Shown one piece after another: positions 54,784 to 64,000 of a DNA stretch of 64,000 nt. The notes below the pieces were generated by a model. It did no database searches. It was given only the letters and a program-made list of their open reading frames with translations, and was not told where the DNA came from. The stretch is from Straminergon stramineum (Eukaryota; Streptophyta; Bryopsida; Hypnales; Calliergonaceae), in assembly GCA_963920665.1 (NCBI GenBank), contig OY987273.1:5954501-6018500 (forward strand). The letters run 5' to 3'. Within the stretch, counting starts at the first letter, position 1. The number at the start of each line of letters is the position of its first letter. Made by a program: the position numbers and the translations under genes.

Positions 54784-57712
54784 GTTTAAAAGAACAAAAT
54801 GTCATGAAGACAACCTTGCCTTGACAATCCTCAAAAGAAAAAAGTTACAAAGCAATCCCCCCCCCCTCTCACATTTCTTTGCGGAATGTCTTTTCATAAT
54901 GATCCAATGTCATTTTCCATCAATCCCAAATATTTTAGACAAATCTCCATGAACTTCAAACTACCTTAGAATTCCAATTCTAGACCTCCCATAAAAAAGG
55001 GCTTCTACGTACACTGAATATTTTTTGTTCTACAATGAGAAATTGATGTTCTACATTGAAAAAGGGTTCTATATTGAAAAATTAGAATAATCATGCAACA
55101 TGTATTTTAGGAAACCAAAAAAGTATTTTTAATTTATGTCCTTAACATGAGATTTTTCACTTTATTTGTAGGAAACAAAAATTTTAGTGAGATTTTTTGT
55201 AAGATGAAACTTCACTTATAGGTTGGATTCAATAAATATATTCTTTCATTTTGAAGCATTACAATCTTCCAATTGCATAGTTTTTAAAAATCTAAAGTCA
55301 TCAAAAGATGTATTTCAAGTTAACTACAAAATCTCCTAATAGGATCAACCCAATCAACACTAAAGTCAAAGAATTTTGCGTACCTCTAAATACAATTTGC
55401 GTTCTATTTTATTTCGCTCAAAGAAAATGAAGTAACTAGAAGGCTTATTATTTTCCTTTTAGGAATCAAATGATTTCTTTTAGAATAATCTACATTGCTT
55501 ATTTATCTTAATTGCTTCACAATCATCAAGCATCAAATGACTAGGATTTTGTTTTTGTTCATGGTATAAATATGTAACTTTGAGAAATAGAAATGAACAT
55601 ATGATCATTTGAATTTTTTTTTCATAAGAGTTATTGTCAAACTTATGGGAATTGATGTGAGGAATACAAGAATTAGAATTGGGTCTCTCACTATTTAATT
55701 GTGAGACAATTAGAATGTCACCTTCTGTTGATTGTATCAAAACTATTTGATTTTTTAAACAAATTCCACAAGATGTCAATAGAATACTTGCACAACCTTC
55801 TACAAAGGACACAACATTCACTACATCTTATTTAAAATTTGGTTGACTTCTTAAAATTTTTTAAAGCAATTAGGTTATTTTAGAACAAAATTCAATATAG
55901 TAACTTCTATCAGTTCAAAAAATTATAAAGAAGAGTAATTCGAGAGTCATTTTAAATGGACAATTCAACTCATTTTTAATAAGTTAACTAAAAAATTTCA
56001 TCACCCATAAAATTACATATTTAATATTTTCTTTTGTACATTATCTTCACTTTGAGAAGAGGAAATTGTACAAAGTTGTGTGAAGAAGAGATAAAGTTGA
56101 ATTTATGTAGACTTTCAAAACTACTCTAAGAAAACAAAAAACAAACATGTAGGACATAATGTGTTTTTTGGTAGTATGTTCACAATGAATTCTTAAGATA
56201 ATAAGTTTGTTGAATTTCTTTTTCATATATGCTCAAAAAAAGAATTTTTCATTGAAGAATTATATTTTAGAAAGTGAACTTCTACTTCAATCTTTTGAAT
56301 TATAATGAAAAATATTTTGATATTTAAATGCCTTCAAATTTGACATTTTTTCATTTCTTTGTAATTACTAGATCTACAATGACGCTTCAATTGATTCATC
56401 TGATTGTTCATTGTTAAAGATTTGTTGAAATTGAAATCGATCTAAATTGGTCATTTGAATGTTATTGAAATTTTTAATTATACATTATTTCACCATACAT
56501 TATTAACATAGTTCGTAGGAAAACATTTTTAGCAATGACAAAAGTTTTTTTTATGAAGATAATATTATAAAAAAAACTAATATTCAAGTGCCTATTTATC
56601 TACAACATAGCCTCTAATGCAGACTATAACTAGTATACTTCCAAAATTCATGGACAACGGAGTTATCATTTTAAAACTTAAAATCCTAGACCTTCACAAA
56701 TGTAATATTCTATCTTATTTCTTTGCTAAGAAAGGAAGTATTATGCCTTGATAAGAAAGGAAGTATTGAAGAAAATCCATTGAAGTCTACTGCAAACTCA
56801 CTATCTATCGATAAGAGACAAGTAGATCTACCCTGTCAACTACCTACACACAATTCCAAAATGTAACCAATAATACATAGTTTAGTTTAGGTGTGAATTT
56901 GCAATTTGTTTGCCTAAAAAATGAACAAAATACTTTGATATGTGATACAACACTCAAAATATTGATATAATATATGGTACAACATATGACTACAATGTGC
57001 CTATCTATTATTGATTGCAAACCAACATGGTTTAGAAAAAATACATATTAGGCACTATGGGTGTTTGTGCATGTTTAATGAAAAAAATATAATTCACTAG
57101 GGAGTAATTAATGAAAATAATATTGAGTAGGTAGTGAATACTCACTAACCCCTTAGAAAGCCACTATGAACTCACTATTATGTTGTCATATTTAGTTGCA
57201 ATGAATCAATACAATTTTAATCATTACTTTTTGAATATTATGAAATTGCATAATGGACAAACGTATTTCTCAAAATTCAAACACTCTACTAAAATTCTAT
57301 TTTCATATCATCAAAAATTTCATCCATTTGTAGGGTCATTGCAAGAAATGCCAGTCCTATTCTCCATCACAATGAAAGTGATCTTTTGTCATCCACTATA
57401 ACTTTTGAAGCACAAGTCCAATGAACATGAAATTTCAATTGAACATGTCTAACTTGATGTAAATAAGATCTCTTATTTTTCAAAAAATTTCAAAAATCTT
57501 TTTTTGTTAATTTGTCACAAATTGCAATTTAGGGGGGTTTACTACATTAGGAGTCTCCAAATTTAATGATCTAGAGTTGAAACTTTCATGGTCTATTTGC
57601 ATAGTAGGAAAGAATATATATACTAAAGGAAATTTGAAAATATATTATTTTATATCCTCCATGTGAGTGAAACTCACATTCCTATTGTGCACAATTTTTG
57701 AATATTGAAGAT
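54784..57712. other. Very AT-rich stretch without a gene
   Basis: About 2.9 kb with long A/T runs, a C run near 54858 and no coding signal. The 113-codon minus frame at 55480 lacks motifs and sits in low-complexity sequence. Confidence 0.5.
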
Positions 57713-57724
57713 GGTTCTAAAATC

Positions 57725-58210
57725 AAGGTTGCTAGTATGTGAGCCTAGGATCTTGAGCCCATGAGCTTATGAGCCTAGGCTCCTATGTTATTGGTACCTA
57801 TATTACAGGTATCTTCCATAGTTATAGGATGTTTATAATTATAGGTGTCTATGTTGTAGGTACCTATATTATAAGTACCTTCTATGGTTATAAGATGTTC
57901 ATATTATAGGTGTCTATGTTGTAAGTACCTACATTATAAGAACCTTCTATGGTTATAGGATGTTTATATAATAAGTGCGTAATTATATTATGGGTATCTC
58001 TGTTTTAGATACCTATGTTATAAGCACCTTCCATGGTTACAAGATGTTTATATAATAAGTACCTATGTTACAAGCACCTTATATGGTTATAGGTTACTCA
58101 TATTATAAGTATGTATGTTATAAACACCTTCCATAGTTGTAGAATATCTACTTATATTTAGGCTCAAGGCTCATAGGCTCTCATTTCTAGGCTCACATGG
58201 TAGCATCGTT
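57725..58210. mobile_element. 486-bp non-autonomous element with exact 12-bp target duplication
   Basis: The ends AAGGTTGCTAGTATGTGAGC and (reversed) AACGATGCTACCATGTGAGC form terminal inverted repeats that continue as GAGCCTA/TAGGCTC words for about 50 bases. The element is flanked by GGTTCTAAAATC at 57713-57724 and again at 58211-58222, an exact duplication. The interior is a minisatellite of about 65-70 bases (GGTACCTATATTATAAGTACC, CTTCTATGGTTATAGGATGTT as separate blocks). No coding capacity. The same ends bound 43792-54783, whose transposase remnant could represent the driving family. Confidence 0.85.
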
Positions 58211-58222
58211 GGTTCTAAAATC

Positions 58223-58829
58223 ATTGTTTTGGTGAAATCTCATCACCATTAACTCTTCCCAAATGAACTAATTTTAATTTTAAAAAAAATAGATTTCCTA
58301 TTTTTTACAAATAAAAATGTGAAAGTGCCAATTTTCATGACATTTAGCACTTTTATAGTTCTCCTACTTAGGAAATTTTTCTATGCTTTTCCTTCCTAGG
58401 GTACCTTTTTTTTAAAGGTTTATACATTATGCATATTTTTTTCATTTTCTTCAAATTAGTTTTCTAATTATAAAGTACGCACCAAAAGAAGTAGTGTACT
58501 ATAGAAAACACTACAAAAACTAGACAGTATTCCTTGCAATGTCCCTTCAATTTTATTACACCTATTCAACCACCTTTCATCTACTTTAATGTACCCATAT
58601 TTATCATTGATTGCCATTGACCTTAACGATATTGCAAATTTTGAAGTTAAAAATGAGAAGACAAACTTCAACAATAATGTAGGACCCTTAAAAGTCAAAA
58701 ATATCCTCCCCACTAGTTGTTTTATTGAATACACTCAAAAAGTAATTTCGGTTAGAATATTTTGCATTACATGTATAAACATAACTTGTTATTTTTTTAA
58801 GACTATCAACAAGGCAAGTGAGTCATTGT
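58223..58829. other. AT-rich stretch without a gene
   Basis: No coding signal; overlapping short frames on both strands near 58470-58840 have no motif. Confidence 0.45.
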
Positions 58830-60935
58830 GTCTGTCATAGGTTTCTTTGCCTTACTAGGCCTTTAATCCCTAAGTGTTGTGAGACATAATCTTGGAATCC
58901 ACTGGGTTGGTATAAAATAGGTCTATAATAGTATAGAATTTTCAAAATTTCTTATAGGAGAACAGAATAAGAATCCTCTTAGCCTAAACATTGCATTAAG
59001 GTTGAGAAGATGATCTAGGTATTCCGTAAAAGGATTCAGGACGGATCTGGATTCCGGAAACCCGGATAGCAACAACATATGGTCTAGAGTTCTGGTCTAG
59101 GAATCTAGGGAACCACTACGGGTAAACGGTCTACTTTTGGAATGGTCGGTAGGATGACGGGTACTTAACCCCCGCCACTTCCATTTTTTCTTCCTCTTTC
59201 TTCTGCAGTGCTTTTGCGCTTGTATAGTTGAGTGAAAGAGTGGTGAGTTAGCGATCGTTTCAGCAGTTCATTTAGTTTCGGTTCACGATGGCAGGGGGAG
59301 ATATCCGTAAACCATTAGTTACGGCATGGATGGTCTGTTTGACCATTCCGGAAAGACTCAAGGACTGGTCGCAGTTAGAAGACGACCTGAGCATGATAGG
59401 GTGTATTGGTCTGTTCCTTAGGCCATGGACTGTAAAGAATGATCGGATGATTCAGGAGCTCATCACAGGAGCTTCGAATCAATATGAGCTGATAGTGAGG
59501 GGGCGACCCAAAACCTAGACGGAGGAGGTTTGGGCAAAGGTATACAGATTCCCCATGAAGGGATCTAGATTAGCCTCCCAAACGGATAAGTTCGCAGTAG
59601 GGAAGTTCAGGAATGAAGTCCATTCTAAGGAAGGATATGCCATTAGTGAATGTCTAGATGGGAGGCAGAAGCAGGTCTTAGAGTTCCTTACCCCAATCTT
59701 GAATTCGGAAGATCCAAACCCGGGCAGCATTGAGAATAATCCCGGTGAGGGCAACTCCAAAAGTGACTTCGAGGGCATCCATCCGGATACCATTAAGTCA
59801 AGGCAGGAGCAGTTAGAAGAAGGCATGAAAGGCGAAGTAGTTAGGTTTTTAGTTAGTTAGGATTTGAGTTTGAATCTGATCCAGGTTTCTAATTGTGGGC
59901 TCACATTTCGGATTTTTAGGATCTGACTTTCCGGGTTTCTCAGGAGATCTGTGATTGGTCACTTGGATTTCCGGGTGGCTTTTTGCCTTTGGATTTTTGA
60001 GTTTTAAAGGGAGGGCAAGCTTGTTGACCTCTCATTTCATCCTAGTGCGTATAGTTGTTATCTGGTCATCCTTTCTTTAATTTGAGCCACTAAGTGGACA
60101 TTCAGGAATTGATCTGTCATATTTTTAGCTTTTATGTGTTTGCTTGTGAGAGCATTGAAGTGTAAGAGAGAGGAAGAGGAAAGGAGGAATTTGGATCTAA
60201 GGTGACTGGATTTGATTTGGGAGGGAATGTTTGTGACGTTGTTTAGGCTTGTGAAGACGGTCTTGTGTGTGGTGCCTTTAAAATAGTGGAACGAAAATCC
60301 AGCAAGGAGTGGCGTGGGTGCGAGTCTGGAATACCAAGGAGGGTTTTGTACGGAAATAAGCAAGTGCCAACGAAAAAATCCCCATCCTACTCTCCGAAAG
60401 GTCTACCAAACCCTAGGATCAATCTAGTAAATGACTAACAATCCCCCATTGGTTTCGATTTCTGTTGATCTATCGTTGTAGTGGAGAAGACTTATTACGG
60501 CTCTGAGTGACTTGCCTTCCAGATTGGCCTCTTGGGAAGTTGTAAGAGTGTTTCTTGGTCTGATCTAGTACAACATTTGGTCTAAGTGTGTTTTGTGTAG
60601 TTTAGAGAGAGAAGAGAGTGTGAGGAATACGAGTGGTGAGTCCCTACCCCTCTACAAGATCAAAGGCAGACCCTTTGAGGGTAAAATAGAGGCACCAAAA
60701 ACTTGTGTGTGTGTGAGAAGAGACGGATCCGGATTCTAGAAAGGAGTGGATCTGGATTGAACTTCGTAAAGGTAGTAATCTGGAAAAGAGAAAAAAGAGG
60801 TAAAGAGAGAGCTTAAATTGGTAATACGGATAATCTTGACTTCAAGCAACAGTTTAGAATCCTCTCGGACGATATTTTGAGTTATTTTATGACGTTTTGG
60901 TGATGTAATGGTACTTATGCTCCACTGCGCGTATG
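58830..60935 (+). mobile_element. Gag-like dispersed element, copy C (internal deletion)
   Basis: The 5' leader (CCGGAAACCCGGATAGC at about 59055, TTGAGTGAAAGAGTGGTGAG at about 59229) and the 3' region (CCCTACCCCTCTACAAGATC at about 60643) match copies A and B. About 1.4 kb of the coding part present in copy A is missing between PILNSEDPNPG and the tail. Confidence 0.7.
59288..59860 (+). pseudogene. Gag-like ORF, copy C, internally deleted
   Basis: From ATG 59288 (MAGGDIRKPLVTAWMV) the frame matches codons 1-about 142 of copy A (CLTIPERLKDWSQLEDD, GRPKT, EEVWAKVYRFPMKG, HSKEGYAISECLD, QVLEFLTPIL). There is one in-frame TAG at codon 77, where copy A has TGG. After the deletion it joins the 3' tail in a different frame (SRQEQLEEGMKGEVVRFLVS) and stops at 59858-59860. 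It shows Gln and Trp codons where copy A has TAG (codons 56 and 82), which helps to reconstruct the ancestor. Confidence 0.65.
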
Positions 60936-62146
60936 GTACTAAGCACTCTAACGTTTATGGATGATGAAGAGAAAAAAACTCAAGTTCCATCCTCATAACT
61001 ACTTGGATGAAAGTTTTTTCTCACTTTTAGAGATACTTGATCAAGTTGTTGTCTCTTCCAAGGGTTGAATCTTGTGTTACTAAAGTACATGTTTTTCTAA
61101 AATTAAAAATGTGCAAGTATAGAAAGTGGTCACATTGTACGGACTATAGATCAAAACTAAATTTGCTAAAATGAAGTCATGCATTTGATGAATACAAAAA
61201 TACCCAAAAAACACCATGTGAAGAGAACCTCATTTCAAATTCATTTCAAAAAAATTTACTAAAACAATGATAGTATTTTTCTTCTAATTAAATTTTGAAG
61301 GAATTTTGAATTTAAAAAAAAAATTAAAAAAAATTAAATTAGTGATAATATTGGTGAATTTAACCATAAAAATTGAATCTACAAATCAAAATAGACAATT
61401 CTTATCTTTGTATCAATTCCAAAAAATGCTTCCAATTTGCACTTCATAAAGATTTCTCTAAAATTGTCAAATGTGGGAATGATTCATGACTTTCACGGGC
61501 TAATCTTGTACAATTCAAGAGGGCCTCGGTAGACGTTCATTCAACCAATTTGGTAACAAATACATCAATGAAGAAAATTGAATGTCATCGACCAGATAGG
61601 AGCCACACTGACGGAACCCTAAGTCTGCAACTAAAAGGATAAACCGCTTTTCTTGCCGGAAGCCCAGTCTCTTATTTCGTGAAATCAGCTGCACTGTCCT
61701 TTGAATTGAGCGTACTTGCTTCAAAATTGTGCATGTACGTAGAGGTGAAGATCAGTTTTGCTACAAAGTTGGCACATTGCACGTGGAGGGTCACTAGTAC
61801 TCCCTGAGCAGTAGCGAGGTACGCGTAGTTGTTTCATGATTTCTGCTACTGATTTCTAGAACCTCCGTTTTTTTGAAGACGCTATCGCTGCGTGTGTTCC
61901 ACCAACTCCCAACCTCTAGGCGTTCAACAATCATAATTGCTCTCAACATCTTCTGTTGAAATCATAGGAATTGCCTACTAGAGGAAGTCGATGTTGGAGG
62001 TCGCGCGATCGTCACGCCCGCACACAAGTAACCCTAATCGAACTTGCCCCGCGCTTTCTTTTGAGCTAATTTTTTTCTTACAACTTTCGAGATGGCTATC
62101 TGCATCTATAAGTGAGAGAGCATAGGGTAGAATAAAAAGACTGGAT

Positions 62147-62188
62147 GAATAGTGACCCTCCACGCGCACGGAGGGTCGCTATTTATTC
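62147..62188. repeat. Hairpin GAATAGTGACCCTCC...GGAGGGTCGCTATTTATTC
   Basis: Arms of about 15-19 bases around ACGCGCAC. A related single arm (GCACGTGGAGGGTCACTAGT) lies at 61779 in inverted orientation to the left arm, so 61779-62165 could be a small element with these ends. Confidence 0.6.
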
Positions 62189-63043
62189 AACAATACATAA
62201 CACTACTCACATTTGCTGCTGAAATCTTGCATGCAGGTTCTACTTTGCATTCGAAATTTGGGAGGAAATTGTAGACGGTGCTGTATATTTGGTGGACTAC
62301 TCGCAAAATTTTTGAAATTCAATACAGGTGTCATTGCTTTCTTACCTCCATCTTGATTGGAAGCTCCAATTTTGAAGTGCAGTTTACTTGGTACGAAGTA
62401 TATTTGCTGAGGTCTTGTCCTGGCGCACTGCACTCCCCCACCTTCGTCATGCAGTCTCTATTGATGCGGCTGGAACTTCAAAATTTGCCCCGCGCTATAG
62501 AAATGACATGCACTCCTGTTTCCGCGCCACACACTCCACGTGCTACGCCACGCATGTTTCTAGTTTTCATGTGTTTATTCTTTTTTCTGTTGTTATTGTC
62601 CTCCAAGATGACAACATTCTTTGGGTAAGTTTGTGCTAGGAGAAGTACCGTAATTTCCTTGACTTCTGAAGGAGCAAAAGTGTTGTACCCCCAAGTGTGC
62701 ACCTTCACGACTTCGCCTTTTGAATCACTCGGGTGTTGATTGAGTTTAACGTTGCAGCTCTTGAACTTGTGAGATCTTCATCTTCAGCTGATTTGCAATG
62801 TGCTTGTCGGTGCTCGTAATGAGCACAACAAAGTTGAACTCGACTTGGATCTTAATTGAGGTGGTCGCCGTCTTTGTTGTTTGACTTCGGTGGACAGCTT
62901 GTATTTGCTGCTGTTTTATCGTTTTTGATTTGGGAGAAACTTTTGATTTTTGGAAAGGTCGTTGTTGCTACTCTCTGGGACCGCTTCGTGTTTGTGCAGA
63001 ATCTGTGACCTTAGGAAAACAGTAGGCTAACAATCTAGAACCC

Positions 63044-63119
63044 TTAACCTCTTATGGTAGTAGAAACTTGAAAGTAGCAGAACTGTTAACCTCTTACGGT
63101 AGTAGAAACTTGAAATTAG
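63044..63119. repeat. 42-bp tandem duplication
   Basis: TTAACCTCTTATGGTAGTAG followed by AAACTTGAAAGTAG recurs 42 bases later with three changes. Confidence 0.85.
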
Positions 63120-64000
63120 TAGTTACATAACTCAATATGTAAGCACTTGTTCTTTGCTAGCACCCTAATCTTAAGGAAAAAATTTGTTGCCAAGATGTTT
63201 CATTGTGCACACAACAATCTAGAATTGAGCATTACCTTTTTTAGTTGGCCCTATGTCTATTCTTCATGAAGCAATGGAGATGAATGTGGCGACCTCGTGT
63301 AGCTGTAGTACAATAGAGCACAAACACTTTTGAGAGAAGAAAGTAGATGAGAACCACAGTTGTAATGCAACTACTGATTTGTGACAGATGGTACTTGCTC
63401 AGGCTACGAGTTATCGTGAAGTATTTTAGGGTTTTGAAGTTGTTCTTTGTTTCCTTCTTGTGCAACTAGCTAGCACCAGTTCCTGTTCATGGGCACGTTG
63501 TCACTCTACCAGATTTGCTATAGTTTCCAACATCTTGCCTTCTATGTAAATCGTGTGAAAACTTGTTGGAAAACAAACGCAAAAAATAGTATTTATTTTG
63601 TGAATAACCACGTGAAATTACCTTCAATATAAGAAATAAATACAAGTGACCTTGAGCAACATCACATACCTTTTTCTTAGCAGAATTGAGTTCTCATGAA
63701 CCACATCGCAGTCCTTCCGCTTAATGAACAAAGTGGCCGTTTTGTTCGTTATAGCAGTCTGAGAACTTTGGAATGTCGACGAGTGCTATGCAAAATAGCC
63801 TTAAAATAGTATGAGAACTCCCTTTAAAAGTTTGACATAGAGATTCAGGTATAGAGGTGTTTGTAATGACCATCCCCTATATTAAGAAATGGCCACCGTA
63901 TATGTTGGGCATTGTCAAAAGCAAGAAAGTGTTACTATTGAATACATCAGTCTTTCATCTACAATTGTCAACAGCAACATTCGTAAGTACTAATGGAAAC

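Larger units (their letters stand above)
60936..64000. other. Terminal 3 kb without a recognisable gene; small repeats
   Basis: Base composition is more balanced at 61500-63000 than in the rest of the right half. The 69-codon minus frame 61515-61724 (RTVQLISRNKRLGFRQEKRF, VADLGFRQCGSYLVDD) looks sense-like but is unrecognised. Frames at 61978-62169 and 62203-62708 overlap each other on both strands and have no motif. Hairpin and duplication are listed separately. Confidence 0.4.

Noticed and set aside
61515..61724. Small minus-strand gene
   Set aside because: The peptide looks sense-like but I recognise no family, and nothing upstream or downstream supports expression, so it is mentioned only within the region note.
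1..64000. tRNA or rRNA genes
   Set aside because: I looked for cloverleaf T-loop words (GGTTCGAATCC-type) in pairs with acceptor stems and for rRNA-like blocks and found none that held up by eye.

Overview
This window looks like nuclear DNA from a land plant with a large, repeat-rich genome. The evidence is interstitial TTTAGGG-type telomere-like tracts, canonical GT...AG introns, plant-type transposon proteins (BED finger, MULE-like transposase, a gag-like plant-transposon-associated ORF) and an AT-rich background of decayed repeats. I cannot name the species. I found no rRNA or tRNA gene, no CRISPR array and no bacterial-style operon. Almost every coding stretch is broken by stops or frameshifts, so the window is best read as a graveyard of mobile elements and amplified gene families.

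Layout. (1) 1-23.3 kb holds several decayed genes: a BED-finger transposase piece at the left edge, three copies of a family I call W (1847-3391 minus, 13920-15382 plus, 16727-19121 minus, the last ending in a RING-H2 finger) and a protein-kinase-like gene (10550-12137 plus). Each is preceded, in matching orientation, by a GC-rich minisatellite, and at least three share a short leader after it. Also here are two of three copies of a gag-like element with a 659-codon frame: copy A at 3.9-7.4 kb minus and copy B at 19.9-23.3 kb plus. Copy C lies at 58.8-60.9 kb plus. (2) 23.6-31.6 kb is AT-rich, with a small inverted-repeat element, minisatellites, telomere-like tracts and the first cluster of a dispersed palindrome, consensus TATCCTCGA-N-TCGAGGATA. 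(3) 31.7-39.5 kb carries many more palindrome copies and a degenerate multi-exon gene that I read as a ParB-like domain followed by an N4/N6-type DNA methyltransferase-like domain. An FCP1/HAD-like phosphatase pseudogene and a Ser/Pro-rich coding fragment follow. (4) 41.5-43.0 kb minus is a second, more decayed kinase-like copy. (5) 43.8-54.8 kb is bounded by related inverted termini and contains a MULE-like transposase pseudogene, a tandem array of fold-back units and an unrecognised intron-bearing cargo gene. (6) 57.7-58.2 kb is a 486-bp element with the same termini and an exact 12-bp target-site duplication. (7) 60.9-64 kb has small hairpins and duplications and no recognisable gene.

How the parts relate. 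The recurring theme is unrelated proteins (kinase-like, RING-containing, BED-finger) sitting behind the same GC-rich 5' module, which suggests the module and its cargo spread together. The three strongest leads are that shared module, the dispersed palindrome together with the ParB/methyltransferase-like gene it surrounds, and the TAG-only stop pattern in copy A. Family assignments come from motif recognition by eye and were not searched against any database.
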